DNA of 64,000 nt from Sphingomonadaceae bacterium (GTDB lineage Bacteria > Pseudomonadota > Alphaproteobacteria > Sphingomonadales > Sphingomonadaceae). Position numbers and translations under genes: made by a program. Each line of letters opens with the position of its first letter. Position 1 is the stretch's first letter. The notes below the pieces were generated by a model. The model was not told the DNA's origin. It searched no databases and worked only from the letters and a program-made list of their open reading frames with translations. Positions 33,025 to 41,402 of the stretch are shown one piece after another. The stretch is taken from contig JANWWL010000002.1 in NCBI GenBank assembly GCA_025056155.1, positions 1 to 64,000 of the forward strand, in the 5' to 3' direction.

Positions 33025-33431
33025 GCCGGGTGCACCAGGGGATTGAGCGACGGGGATTCGACGAACATCCAGCCCGAGAAGACCTTGCGCGGGCGCGCCG
33101 CCTCTCCGTCGCGACGGGTCGAGGCCACCCAGAGTTCAAGGAAGGCCGCCGTTTCGCGGCGGGCGGGCGGCAGGGTCTGTCGGCAGGTGCGCAGGACACC
33201 CGACAGTCGCCCTGCCCGGAACGTCTGGCCCGGCTGCACGGAAAGGTCCACGACGTCCAGGGTGCGCTTGTCGAGTACGGCGATCACCGCGGCGGTGGCG
33301 GGGGCCGTCTGGGTCCGGAGCACGCTGGGAGGCGGCGCCAACGCGGGGGACTCGCCTGGCGCCTGGGCCACCAAGGGGCCCGCCCAGAGCCCCCAGCAGG
33401 CCCCCGCGGCACCCCGCAGGAGCGTCCTCAT
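32889..33431 (-). CDS. DUF2155 exported protein
   Basis: The 180-residue protein has a short signal sequence (MRTLLRGAAGACWGLWAGPLVAQ) and the DUF2155 core TAAVIAVLDKRTLDVVDLSVQPGQTFRAGRLSGVLRTCRQTLP…FLELWVAS…RKVFSGWMFVESPSLNPLVHPAYDVWVRNCT. Two cysteines are conserved. Family members normally end close to the WVxxC motif. Here about 40 further residues read antisense into aat, suggesting a lost stop codon. The function is unknown. The ATG overlaps the mlaD stop by 4 bp. Confidence 0.8.
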   Translation of the reverse strand: MRTLLRGAAGACWGLWAGPLVAQAPGESPALAPPPSVLRTQTAPATAAVIAVLDKRTLDVVDLSVQPGQTFRAGRLSGVLRTCRQTLPPARRETAAFLELWVASTRRDGEAARPRKVFSGWMFVESPSLNPLVHPAYDVWVRNCTIALPEIAVVSGPAGRRVSKAVQQAGVASASSSRAR

Positions 33432-33889
33432 GGTGCGGCCGAGGCGCCACCCGACCGATTGAGGACCGCCCCCACGAGCCCCATGAGGTCGGTCGCCCCC
33501 TGGGTCTCGACGATTTCGTCGCCGGGCCCCAGGGTGGCTTGCTCGGCACCGGGCACGAGGGCCACGAACGAATCGCCCAGAAGCCCGGCCGAGGTGATGG
33601 CGGCCGAGCTGTCGGCCGGAAGCCGCACGCTCCGGTCGACCGACAGCACGAGCACCGCCTCCCAGGTGGCGGGGTCCAGGCGCTGCTCCTCGACTCGACC
33701 CACCTTGATGCCGGCCAGCCGGACGTCGGAGCCCACCGCTACGCCCGCCACGTTCGGAAAACGGGCGATCAGGGGATAGCGATCGGTCGGCCCGCCCTGG
33801 GTCCTGCCCCAGGCCCACGCGAAGAAGGCGGCCGCCACCGCCACGACGACGAGGCCCACCAACGCTTCGCCGAGCCGAGCCCGGTCCAC
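33428..33889 (-). CDS. mlaD: MlaD-family phospholipid transport protein
   Basis: The 153-residue protein has one N-terminal membrane helix (ALVGLVVVAVAAAFFAWAWG) and a single MCE/MlaD domain (YPLIARFPNVAGVAVGSDVRLAGIKVGRVEEQRLD…ADSSAAITSAGLLGDSFVALVPG). MlaD is the periplasmic ring of the ABC system that returns phospholipids from the outer to the inner membrane. The mlaE and mlaF genes are not in the window. The start is GTG 33889, 2 bp after the NDUFA12 stop. Confidence 0.85.
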   Translation of the reverse strand: MDRARLGEALVGLVVVAVAAAFFAWAWGRTQGGPTDRYPLIARFPNVAGVAVGSDVRLAGIKVGRVEEQRLDPATWEAVLVLSVDRSVRLPADSSAAITSAGLLGDSFVALVPGAEQATLGPGDEIVETQGATDLMGLVGAVLNRSGGASAAP

Positions 33890-33891
33890 GC

Positions 33892-34260
33892 TTAGCCGCC
33901 GGGTGTCCAGGGCCGATAGTCGGCGGTCGAGCGCGCGCGTCGCCCGCCGGCCGAAAGCGCGCCGCTCGGCACTTCGCGCGCAGGGGTGCCCGTGGGATTG
34001 GGCCGCCACGGCCGCTCCCATGGCCGCACGGGCAGAGGGGCCGCGCTCGGCGGATCCCGCCGGGTGTGGTGCAGCCACAGGTGCCATTCGGGGGGCACCT
34101 GGCTCGAATCGTTCTCGCCAGCGTAGAGCACCCAACGGCGGCCGCCCGGCAGCTCGAAATAGCGGTTGCCGAATGCATCGCGCCCCACCTCGTGGCCACG
34201 GCGCACGTCGAGCCAGGTGCCCAGCGTCGGCCCCCGCCACCAGCCGAAGACGCGCTCCAT
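33892..34260 (-). CDS. NDUFA12-family complex I protein
   Basis: The product of about 122 residues matches the NDUFA12/B17.2 family: GTWLDVRRGHEVGRDAFGNRYFELPGGRRWVLYAGENDSSQVPPEWHLWLHHTRRDPP, then a Pro/Arg-rich tail ending DYRPWTPGG. In alphaproteobacteria and mitochondria it is an accessory subunit of NADH:ubiquinone oxidoreductase. The order NDUFA12-mlaD-DUF2155 facing aat is, to my knowledge, common in this class. ATG 34260 has better ribosome-site spacing than GTG 34269. Confidence 0.85.
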   Translation of the reverse strand: MERVFGWWRGPTLGTWLDVRRGHEVGRDAFGNRYFELPGGRRWVLYAGENDSSQVPPEWHLWLHHTRRDPPSAAPLPVRPWERPWRPNPTGTPAREVPSGALSAGGRRARSTADYRPWTPGG

Positions 34261-34275
34261 CCAGCCCACGCCCTT

Positions 34276-34770
34276 TCACCTAGCGCCGGGCCGATGGCTG
34301 GCCAACCCCGGCCAGCTCACGCGGTCGCCCACCTTAAGCCCGATGCGCTCCGCCTCGCCCCCCTTGAGCTCGAGCACCGCCGCCACCGGCCCAGGCGAGG
34401 GATGGAGACGCTCGGACAACGGCTGGGCCCGGTGCACGATCCCCGTCACGCGCCCGTCGGGCCCGATGAACAAGATGTCGAGGGCGACGAGGGTGTTGCG
34501 CATCCAGAAGGCGGCCGGCCGGGGGGGCGTGAAGGGGAACAACATGCCGGCGGCCGGTGACACCTCGCGCCGGTGCATCATGCCCACGGCCTGGGCTTCC
34601 GGAGTCGACGCGACCTCGGCCTGGTATCGGTGCCGGCCTGAGGCCGTGCGCACTTCGACCGTCACGACGTCGAGCCCGCGGATCGGTTCGCCGGGCGAGC
34701 GCGCCGGGGCCGCCGCCGGCGCGGACACCGCCAGGACCAACGCCCAGATGGCTCGACGCAGAGCGAGCAT
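34276..34770 (-). CDS. DUF192 exported protein
   Basis: The 164-residue protein has a signal peptide (LRRAIWALVLAVSAPAAAPA) and the DUF192 fold: VEVRTASGRHRYQAEVASTPEAQAVGMMHRREVSPAAGMLFPFTPPRPAAFWMRNTLVALDILFIGPDGRVTGI. The SxxEQxxGLMxR-type and FWMRNT motifs are typical. The function is unknown and the protein is periplasmic. GGGAGG precedes ATG 34770. It is divergent from coxG at 34865. Confidence 0.88.
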   Translation of the reverse strand: MLALRRAIWALVLAVSAPAAAPARSPGEPIRGLDVVTVEVRTASGRHRYQAEVASTPEAQAVGMMHRREVSPAAGMLFPFTPPRPAAFWMRNTLVALDILFIGPDGRVTGIVHRAQPLSERLHPSPGPVAAVLELKGGEAERIGLKVGDRVSWPGLASHRPGAR

Positions 34771-34864
34771 CGTCCGCCTCCCAGCATTCCCGTCCGCAGG
34801 GGCGAGCGGGCCCTTGTCAAGCCTCGGGCCTGCCGCCAACAGGCGGCCCCGGAGGTCGGGCCGC

Positions 34865-35437
34865 GTGGAACTGTCGGGAGAGGAACGCATCGCCGCCCCG
34901 CGAGCTGCGGTGTGGGCCGCGCTCAACGATCCCCAGGTGCTCGCCCGCTGCATCGACGGGGTCGAAACCCTCGAGCCCGATGGCGAGAACCGGTTCAAGG
35001 GCGTGCTTGACGCCAAGGTGGGCCCCGTGCGCGCCCGCTTTCAGGGGACGGTGACGCTGACCGACATCGAAGCCCCCCATCGCTACACGCTCATCGGGGA
35101 AGGCAAGGGCGGGGTGGCAGGCTTTGCCAAGGGATCGGCCGACGTTCGCCTGACCGAGACGGACGACGGCCACACGGTGCTGTCGTGGGTGGCGAAGGCC
35201 CAGGTGGGGGGGCGCCTTGCGCAGCTGGGAGCCCGCCTGGTGGAAGGCGCGGCCCGGGGCTACGCAGAGGGTTTCTTCCGCCGCTTCCGCGCAATCGTCG
35301 AGGCGCCCGCGGCGGCCCCGGCCGTTGCCGAGGCCGCGCCGGAACCGGCGCCCGAGCGGGGGATCCCGGCCTGGGCGTGGGCCGGGGCGCTGGTGGCCGG
35401 GGTGCTCGCCGTGCTGCTGTGGCTGCTCGGTGGCTGA
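34865..35437 (+). CDS. coxG: CoxG/SRPBCC family protein with C-terminal membrane helix
   Basis: The 190-residue protein has a SRPBCC domain of the carbon monoxide dehydrogenase subunit G type (ELSGEERIAAPRAAVWAALNDPQVLARCIDGVETLEP…GVLDAKVGPVRARFQGTVTL…KGGVAGFAKGSADVRL). An Ala/Pro linker and a terminal membrane helix (WAWAGALVAGVLAVLLWLLGG) follow. CoxG-like proteins recruit or help mature molybdenum hydroxylases at the membrane. The next genes are XdhC and molybdenum-cofactor proteins, supporting that role. GTG 34865 follows GGAGGT. Confidence 0.85.
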   Translation: MELSGEERIAAPRAAVWAALNDPQVLARCIDGVETLEPDGENRFKGVLDAKVGPVRARFQGTVTLTDIEAPHRYTLIGEGKGGVAGFAKGSADVRLTETDDGHTVLSWVAKAQVGGRLAQLGARLVEGAARGYAEGFFRRFRAIVEAPAAAPAVAEAAPEPAPERGIPAWAWAGALVAGVLAVLLWLLGG

Positions 35438-36374
35438 AGTCGCGGACGAGCTCGCCCACCTGGTCGGGCAAGCGCAAGCCTGGCTCGCGCAAGGACACCG
35501 GGTGGCGATCGCCACGGTCATCCGCACCTGGGGTTCGGCCCCGCGCCGGGTGGGCGCTCACCTGGTGGTGCGCGAGGACGGGCTGTTCGAGGGTTCGGTC
35601 TCGGGCGGCTGCGTCGAGGGCGAGGTGATCCTGGCCGGGCAGGAGGTGGCCAGGACCGGCGGCTTCCGGCGCCTGTCCTTCGGGGTGGCCGACGAGACGG
35701 CGTGGGCGGCGGGGCTGGCCTGCGGGGGAGAAATCGACGTCCTGGTCCAGGCGGTGGGCGACGGCGCCTTCCCCCCCGCCCTGCTCGAGCGCATCCGGAC
35801 CTGCCGCGCGGCAGGCCAGGGCCTGACACTCGCCACCGACCTCGCCACCGGGCGCACGGCCGAGGGCACGGGCGGCGACTTCGTGGAACGCATCGATCCC
35901 CCGATGCGCCTGATGATGGTGGGGGCCGTGCACATCGCCCAGCACCTGGTGCCGCTTGCCCGGATGCTGGGCTATGCGCCCTTGCTGTGCGACCCGCGCG
36001 GCCTGTTCGCCGCCGAGCCGCGCTTTGCAGGGATCGAAGTGGATGGGCGCTGGCCCGACGAAGCGCTGGCCGACTGGCGGCCCGACGCGGCCTCGGCCGT
36101 GGTGGTGCTGACCCACGACCCCAAACTCGACGATCCCGCCCTGAAGGTCGCCCTGGCCTCGCCCGCCTTCTACATCGCGGCCTTGGGCTCGGCCCGCAAC
36201 CACGAAAGGCGCCTTCAGAGGTTGCGCGCCCAGGGGCTGCCCGAGGATGCGCTGGCCCGAATCAAGGGCCCCGCGGGCCTGCCGATCGGAGCGGCCAACC
36301 CGGCCGAAATCGCCCTTGCGATCGCCGCCCAGATGGTGGCGGCATGGCGTACCCGGCCGGCCTTGACCCCATGA
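35430..36374 (+). CDS. xdhC: XdhC/CoxF-family molybdenum cofactor protein
   Basis: The 314-residue protein has the XdhC N-terminal domain (VAIATVIRTWGSAPRRVGAHLVVREDGLFEGSVSGGCVEGEVI) and a C-terminal Rossmann domain (MRLMMVGAVHIAQHLVPLARMLGYAPLLCDPR…LTHDPKLDDPAL…FYIAALGSARNHERRLQRL). XdhC binds sulfurated molybdenum cofactor and inserts it into xanthine-dehydrogenase-type enzymes. It overlaps coxG by 8 bp and the next gene by 4 bp. The hydroxylase it serves is not in this window. Confidence 0.88.
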   Translation: MAEVADELAHLVGQAQAWLAQGHRVAIATVIRTWGSAPRRVGAHLVVREDGLFEGSVSGGCVEGEVILAGQEVARTGGFRRLSFGVADETAWAAGLACGGEIDVLVQAVGDGAFPPALLERIRTCRAAGQGLTLATDLATGRTAEGTGGDFVERIDPPMRLMMVGAVHIAQHLVPLARMLGYAPLLCDPRGLFAAEPRFAGIEVDGRWPDEALADWRPDAASAVVVLTHDPKLDDPALKVALASPAFYIAALGSARNHERRLQRLRAQGLPEDALARIKGPAGLPIGAANPAEIALAIAAQMVAAWRTRPALTP

Positions 36375-37351
36375 TCTTCGCCGAGGTCCCGCTGGCCGAG
36401 GCCGAGGGCGCCCTTCTGGCCCACGCCGTAACCGTCGGAGCCCGGCGAATCCCCAAGGGAACACCCGTCACGCTGGCCCTGCTGGCCGAACTCAGCACGG
36501 CCGGGGTGAGCCGACTGTGGATCGCCCGGCCTGAGCCGTGCGACGTCGGCGAAGCCGATGCGGCCGCCCGGTTGGGCGCCGCGCTGGCGGGCCCGGGTGT
36601 TGCGGCGCGCCCGCCCGTCCACGGCCGAACGAACCTGGAAGCCGTGCATCCGGGCCTGCTGCTGATGGAGGGCATCGAGCCCGCCAACGCCGCCGCCGAA
36701 GAGGTCGGGATCGCCACCCTGCCCCCCTTCAGTCCGGTCAACGCGGGCGATCTGGTGGCCAGCGTCAAGGTGATTCCCTTCGCGCTTCCGGCCGCCGTTT
36801 TGGACCGTGTGCTGGACTTCCGCCCGCGTCTTGAAGTCCGGCCGTGGCGTGCGGGGCTCAAGGCCCGCATCCTCGTCACCCGACTCGAGGGAGCGGAATC
36901 CAAAGGAAAGGACAAGGCCATCGACGTCACGACGGCCCGGCTCGCGGCCCTAGGGGTGGCCGCCACCGTCGAGGCCGGCATTCCGCACGCGCCCTCACCC
37001 CTCGCCCGAGCGCTGAGCCGGGCGGACGAGCCGTTGGTTCTGGTGGCCGGGGCCACGGCCACGGCCGACCGGCGCGACGTGATCCCGGCCGCCATCGAAG
37101 CCGCCGGAGGTCGGGTCGAGCGCGTGGGCATGCCGGTCGATCCGGGCAATCTCCTGGTGCTGGGGCGGCGAGGCGAGACCATGGTGATCGGCCTACCGGG
37201 CTGCGCCCGCAGCCCGAAGCGCAACGGCCTCGACTTGGTGCTCGAGCGTTGGGCGGCCGGGCTCGAGGTGCGCTCGGCCGACGTCGCCGGCATGGGGGTC
37301 GGCGGTCTCCTCGAGGGGTCGGGCGCCGCCGTCCCCTGGGGCTGGCGATGA
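36371..37351 (+). CDS. Molybdopterin-binding (MoeA/MogA-like) protein
   Basis: The 326-residue protein has a MoeA-type N-terminal part (MIFAEVPLAEAEGALLAHAVTVGARRIPKGTPVTLALLAELSTAGVSRLWIARPE, the 'hinge' seen in XdhC-linked proteins). The C-terminal molybdopterin-binding fold contains DEPLVLVAGATATADRRDVIPAAIEAAGGRVERVGMPVDPGNLLVLGRRGETMVIGLPGCARSPKRNGLD. It is the usual middle member between XdhC and a MobA-like transferase, and overlaps both by 4 bp (ATGA). It probably handles the cofactor between synthesis and insertion. Confidence 0.8.
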   Translation: MIFAEVPLAEAEGALLAHAVTVGARRIPKGTPVTLALLAELSTAGVSRLWIARPEPCDVGEADAAARLGAALAGPGVAARPPVHGRTNLEAVHPGLLLMEGIEPANAAAEEVGIATLPPFSPVNAGDLVASVKVIPFALPAAVLDRVLDFRPRLEVRPWRAGLKARILVTRLEGAESKGKDKAIDVTTARLAALGVAATVEAGIPHAPSPLARALSRADEPLVLVAGATATADRRDVIPAAIEAAGGRVERVGMPVDPGNLLVLGRRGETMVIGLPGCARSPKRNGLDLVLERWAAGLEVRSADVAGMGVGGLLEGSGAAVPWGWR

Positions 37352-37935
37352 GGATGGGCGCGCTGCTGCTGGCGGCCGGCGCTGGCCAGCGCATGGGCGG
37401 GCCCAAGCCCGCGCTGCCCTTGGGCGGCGTGCCCTTGGTGGTGCGCGCCTACCAAAGCCTCGGCGAGGCCGGCCTGCCCACCATCGTGGTGACGGGAGCC
37501 CACGCCGCGGCCGTCCGCACCTGCCTACCGGACGTGCCCCACGTCCACGCCCTGGCCCACGAGGAAGGTCTGTCGGCCTCGCTGCGCGCGGGGCTCCTGG
37601 CCGTTCCCGCGGGATGGCGAGCGGTGCTGGTGGCGTTGGCCGACATGCCGGCCATTGCACCCGCCACCCACGCGGCCGTGGCCTGCGCCCTGGCGGCCGG
37701 AGCGCTCGTCGCCCGGCCCGTGCACGCCGGGCGGCCCGGGCACCCGGTGGGCTTCGGCCGAGCCCTGTTCCCGAGTCTTGCAGCCCTCAGGGGCGATCGG
37801 GGAGCGCGCGCGCTGTTGGCCCGACTGCCGGTCGTCGAGGTGCCCGTGGACGATGCGGGCATCCACCTCGACCTCGACACGCCCCAGGACCTGACCGCGG
37901 CCGAGGCGCGCCTGTCGACCGGCGGTCCGCGCTAG
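37348..37935 (+). CDS. MobA-like nucleotidyltransferase (MocA type)
   Basis: The 195-residue NTP-transferase has LLLAAGAGQRMGGPKPALPLGGVPLVVRAYQSL, the consensus nucleotide loop LAAGxGxRMG-x-K. It also has AVLVALADMPAIAPATHAAVACAL, HAGRPGHPVGFGRALFPSLAALRGDRGARALL and a terminal DLDTPQDL. This fits MocA-type molybdenum cofactor cytidylyltransferase, which gives the MCD form used by xanthine-dehydrogenase-family enzymes. It is the last gene of the trio and runs into the ferredoxin gene tail to tail with a 4-bp overlap. Confidence 0.83.
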   Translation: MRMGALLLAAGAGQRMGGPKPALPLGGVPLVVRAYQSLGEAGLPTIVVTGAHAAAVRTCLPDVPHVHALAHEEGLSASLRAGLLAVPAGWRAVLVALADMPAIAPATHAAVACALAAGALVARPVHAGRPGHPVGFGRALFPSLAALRGDRGARALLARLPVVEVPVDDAGIHLDLDTPQDLTAAEARLSTGGPR

Positions 37936-38267
37936 CGACCTTGCATGTTGGCGTGCGCTGGCGGCAGCCGGACTTCGAGGCGGTCGAGTTCCTCGGCGAG
38001 GAGGATCTGGCACGACAGCCGCGAGGTGGGGGCCACGTGGGGCGTGAAGTCCAGCATGTCTTCCTCGTGCGGGCTGGCGGGAGGCAAGCGCGCGAAGTCG
38101 GCCGGGGCCACGATCACGTGGCAGGTGGAACAGGCCATGGCGCCCTCGCAGGTGCCCTCGAGCGGCAGGCCCAAGGCCTGCGCCAGCTCGAGAAGACGCT
38201 GGCCCGGGCGTCCCTCCGCCTCGGCGGCCAGGGACCCATCGGCGCGCAGGAACCGCACACGCGTCAT
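37932..38267 (-). CDS. Adrenodoxin-type 2Fe-2S ferredoxin
   Basis: The 111-residue protein has the ferredoxin cluster motif CEGAMACSTCHVIV (Cys-x5-Cys-x2-Cys) and a fourth ligand in SRLSCQILL. It matches the ISC-type Fdx family, with VRFLRADGSLAAEAEGRPGQRLLELAQALGLPLEG at the start. It would supply electrons to Fe-S cluster assembly. It follows two cysteine desulfurases with a 4-bp overlap, which fits the role. Confidence 0.9.
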   Translation of the reverse strand: MTRVRFLRADGSLAAEAEGRPGQRLLELAQALGLPLEGTCEGAMACSTCHVIVAPADFARLPPASPHEEDMLDFTPHVAPTSRLSCQILLAEELDRLEVRLPPAHANMQGR

Positions 38268-39409
38268 CGCGCGGCAGATTGCATCCGCATGACAGTCTTC
38301 GCAATCGCGGAAAAGCCGCGGTCGATCTCGTCGGGGGTGGTGTAGCGGCCAAAGCCCACGCGAATGGTCTCGGCCACGGCCTCGCGCGACAGACCGAGCG
38401 CGGCCAGCACATGGCTTGGCCGACCCGCTCCCGACGAGCAGGCCGCTCCCGACGACACCAGCACGTCTCGCAGCTGCGGGATGAGGCGCGTGGCCGGCAC
38501 GCCCGGAAAGCGCAGCGACAGGTTGGTGGGAAGGCGATCGGGCCCGTCCGGCGGCGGACCGTTGACTTCGAACGCAACGCCCGAGGCGCGCAACAGCTCG
38601 AGCGCCCGGGCCTGGAGGGCGCGAGCGTGGGCCTGGTCGGCCTCGAGCCGCTGCATCGCCAGGGTCGCCGCCGCGCCGAAGCCGGCCGCCAGGGCCGGGC
38701 TTTGGGTCCCCGAGCGGAACCGCTCCTGCCCGCCCCCGTCGAGCAAGGGGCGCAACTTGAGGTCCGGGGCCACGACGAGCGCGCCAACGCCCTTGGGCCC
38801 ATAGATCTTGTGGGCCGAAACGCTCACGAGGTCGGCATCCCCCAGATCCTCGATGAGCCGGCAGCCGATCTTCCCGAAGGCCTGCGCGGCATCCGTGTGG
38901 AAGCGGGCGCCGGCCCGATGCGCCGCCTGGGCCATGGCGGCCACCGGCCAGATAGCCCCCACCTCGTTGTTGACCCGCATGGCCGACACGAGCGCGACGT
39001 CGCCCCGGGCCAGTTCGGCAGCGTAGCGGTCGAGGTCGGGCAGGCCGTCGGGGCGAACCGCAAGGATCGTGACGTCGACGCCGTCGCGCGCAAGCGCTCG
39101 CGCCGCTTCCAGCACGCAGCTGTGCTCGGTGGCGAAGGTGAGGAGCCGGCCGCGCGCGCCCGCCCCGAAGAAGCCCTTGAGCGCCAGGTTGTTGGCCTCG
39201 GTCGCGCCGGACGTGAACACCACCCGCGCCGGGTCGGTGGCCAAGACCTGGGCGATGCGCGCTCGCGCGGCTTCTACTGCGGCCCGGGCCTGGCGCCCCC
39301 CGGCGTGCGCGCTGTGAGGATTCCAGTGCCCCTGCCGGAGCCAGGGCAGCATCGCCGCCAGCGCGTCCGGAGCGAGCGGGGTGGTGGCCTGCTGGTCGAG
39401 GTCGATCAT
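38264..39409 (-). CDS. Cysteine desulfurase (IscS/NifS-type)
   Basis: The 381-residue class V aminotransferase-fold enzyme has MIDLDQQATTPLAPDALAAM, FTSGATEANNLALKG, a PLP lysine in SVSAHKIYGPKGVGALVV and the persulfide cysteine loop VSSGAACSSGAGRPSHVL. It removes sulfur from cysteine as a persulfide for Fe-S clusters, thionucleosides (MnmA is at 57966) or thiamine (ThiSG is at 54588). It is encoded between a second desulfurase and a ferredoxin with 4-bp overlaps on both sides. Confidence 0.92.
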   Translation of the reverse strand: MIDLDQQATTPLAPDALAAMLPWLRQGHWNPHSAHAGGRQARAAVEAARARIAQVLATDPARVVFTSGATEANNLALKGFFGAGARGRLLTFATEHSCVLEAARALARDGVDVTILAVRPDGLPDLDRYAAELARGDVALVSAMRVNNEVGAIWPVAAMAQAAHRAGARFHTDAAQAFGKIGCRLIEDLGDADLVSVSAHKIYGPKGVGALVVAPDLKLRPLLDGGGQERFRSGTQSPALAAGFGAAATLAMQRLEADQAHARALQARALELLRASGVAFEVNGPPPDGPDRLPTNLSLRFPGVPATRLIPQLRDVLVSSGAACSSGAGRPSHVLAALGLSREAVAETIRVGFGRYTTPDEIDRGFSAIAKTVMRMQSAAR

Positions 39410-40491
39410 GCGGCCGCCCGGCGGGCGAGAGGAGCCAGGGCGTCGAGCAACCGGTCGACGTCGGCCTCGGTGGTCGCCCAGCCGATGGAGACCCGGATTG
39501 ATTCCCGCGCGGCCGCGCCAAGACCCATCGCCTGAAGAACGGGCGAAGGCCGGAGCGTCCCCGACGAGCAAGCCGACCCTTGGCTGACGGCGATGCCCGC
39601 CAGGTCGAGCGCGATGAGCTGCGTGGCGGCCGGCATGCCGGGCAGATGCAGCGAGGAGATGTGGGGCAGCCGCGGGGCGCCCGCCCCGTTCACACGGAAC
39701 CCCAAGGCCACCGCGCCGGCCTCCAGGCGAACCTGGAGCGCGGCCGCTCGGGACGGGAAATCCCGATCGAAGGCGGCGACCGCGGCCGCGAAGCCCAGGA
39801 TGCCCGGCAGGTTCTCGGTGCCGCCCCGCAGTCCGCCTTCCTGCCCGCCGCCACGGCGAGACGGCACCAGGCTTGCGCGGTCGCGGACCACGAGCGCCCC
39901 CACCCCCATCGGACCGCCCAGCTTGTGGGCGGAAATGGCGACGAGATCCGCCCCGCCCGGAATGGGCAGCCGCCCGGCCGACTGGGCGCAATCGGCAAGG
40001 AGCCGGCCCCCGGCCGCATGGACGGCCTGGGCCACGGCCTCCAGGTCTTGCACCACGCCGGTTTCGGAATTGGCCTGCTGCACGGCGACCAGCGCCGACG
40101 CCGGAAGCCCCCCAAGCGCCGCGAGCTCCAGCCGGCCCTCAGCGTCCACCGGCAGCCGCAGCGCATCGGGCATCGCCTCCAGCACGGCCGGATGTTCGGT
40201 GGCCAGCGCGCAGCGCGCCGGGGCCGGCGTGCCTCGGATCGCCAGTTCGATGGACTCGGTCGCTCCGCTCGTGAAGACGACGGCTTCAGGGTCGACGCCG
40301 AGGAACGCGGCCACGGTGGCCCGCGCCTCTTCGAGCGCACGGCGCGCCGCGCGGCCGGGGCCGTGCTGCGAGGACGGGTTGGCCCATTCCCCTTCCGCAA
40401 GGCGCCGGCAGGCGTCGGCCATGGCGGCCACCGCCGCCGGATGCAGCGGAGCCGTGGCGGCCCAGTCGAGGTAGATCCGCGATCGCGTCAC
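39406..40491 (-). CDS. Second cysteine desulfurase-family enzyme
   Basis: The 361-residue enzyme is a close family relative of the one downstream: IYLDWAATAPLHPAAVAAMADACRRLAEGEWANPSSQHGPGRAARRALEEARATVAAFLG, FTSGATESIELAIRG, PLP lysine in AISAHKLGGPMGVGALVV, and cysteine loop VSQGSACSSGTLRPSPVL. Both catalytic residues are kept. Tandem desulfurases in one operon suggest division of labour. It is the first gene of the minus-strand operon and is divergent from the hydrolase at 40602. Confidence 0.9.
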   Translation of the reverse strand: MTRSRIYLDWAATAPLHPAAVAAMADACRRLAEGEWANPSSQHGPGRAARRALEEARATVAAFLGVDPEAVVFTSGATESIELAIRGTPAPARCALATEHPAVLEAMPDALRLPVDAEGRLELAALGGLPASALVAVQQANSETGVVQDLEAVAQAVHAAGGRLLADCAQSAGRLPIPGGADLVAISAHKLGGPMGVGALVVRDRASLVPSRRGGGQEGGLRGGTENLPGILGFAAAVAAFDRDFPSRAAALQVRLEAGAVALGFRVNGAGAPRLPHISSLHLPGMPAATQLIALDLAGIAVSQGSACSSGTLRPSPVLQAMGLGAAARESIRVSIGWATTEADVDRLLDALAPLARRAAA

Positions 40492-40525
40492 GCGTGCCGA
40501 CTCCCGCCACCGATGCCCGGCGCCA

Positions 40526-40555
40526 TTGCCAAGCCGGGGTCGCGTTTCTTTATAG
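40526..40555 (+). promoter_or_regulatory. Possible promoter of the alpha/beta hydrolase gene
   Basis: TTGCCA at 40526-40531 and TTATAG at 40550-40555 are 18 bp apart in the 110-bp gap between divergent genes. TTTATAGG stands out in very GC-rich surroundings. Confidence 0.35.
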
Positions 40556-40601
40556 GGTGGACGTCGCGGTCGTGCAGGCCGCCTGCGACGAGAGGATTTC
40601 C

Positions 40602-41285
40602 ATGCCCGAGGTGATCTTCCCCGGCCCAGAGGGCCGACTTCACGGTCGCTACCAGCCCTCGCCCCATCCGCGGCCCATGCTGGCCATCGTGCTGCATCCG
40701 CATCCCCAGGGCGGCGGCACGATGAACAACCCCATCACGCTCATGCTCTACAACATCTTCGTGAAACGGGGCTTCGCCACCTTGCGCTTCAACTTCCGCG
40801 GCGTGGGCCGCTCGGAAGGCGAATTTGACAACGGGGTGGGCGAGCTGTCGGACGCCGCCGCGGCGCTCGATTGGCTGCAGGCGCTCAACCCCGAGTCGTC
40901 GGGCACCTGGGTGGCGGGTTTCTCGTTCGGCGCGCTCATCGGCATGCAACTGCTGATGCGGCGGCCTGAAGTGCGAGGCTTCATCTCGATCGCCCCTCCG
41001 GCCAACCTCTACGACTTCGGGTTCCTGGCCCCATGCCCCTCGTCGGGGCTCATCGTGCAGGGCACGGCCGACGAGGTGGTGGCCGAACCTGCCGTTCAGA
41101 AGCTCGTCGACAAGCTGAAGACCCAGAAGCACATCACGATCGACTATGCGCGGATCGAGGGGGCCAACCACTTCTTCCGCAACGAGATGGACGAGCTGTC
41201 GCGAGTGGTGGAGGCCTATCTCGACCGCCGGCTGCGCGAGCCGGTGACGCAGCCTGGCCGCGGGGCGGCCGGCGGCCGCCGATGA
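40602..41285 (+). CDS. Alpha/beta hydrolase of the small dienelactone-hydrolase-like type
   Basis: The 227-residue protein has AIVLHPHPQGGGTMNNPITLMLYNIFVKRGFATLRFNFRGVGRSEGEFDNGVGELSDAAAALDWLQ. The nucleophile elbow is reduced to GFSFGA, and a distant His lies in EGANHFFRNEMDELSRVV. This family is common beside desulfurase and Fe-S genes in alphaproteobacteria; its substrate is not known. GAGAGGA precedes ATG 40602. It may share a promoter region with the divergent desulfurase operon. Confidence 0.82.
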   Translation: MPEVIFPGPEGRLHGRYQPSPHPRPMLAIVLHPHPQGGGTMNNPITLMLYNIFVKRGFATLRFNFRGVGRSEGEFDNGVGELSDAAAALDWLQALNPESSGTWVAGFSFGALIGMQLLMRRPEVRGFISIAPPANLYDFGFLAPCPSSGLIVQGTADEVVAEPAVQKLVDKLKTQKHITIDYARIEGANHFFRNEMDELSRVVEAYLDRRLREPVTQPGRGAAGGRR

Positions 41286-41402
41286 TTCGCCAACCCGGCT
41301 GACACGGTTCCGTTACAGGATGATGACAGTCTCTTGAAAAATGCGTGACAGGTGGTAGGGTCTCCGACGGCCGGATTCCCCGGCCTGAAGGGAGACCCCA
41401 GG

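Noticed and set aside
38279-39535. 418-codon plus-strand frame opposite a cysteine desulfurase
   Set aside because: It lies entirely antisense to an intact desulfurase with catalytic motifs and resembles no family.
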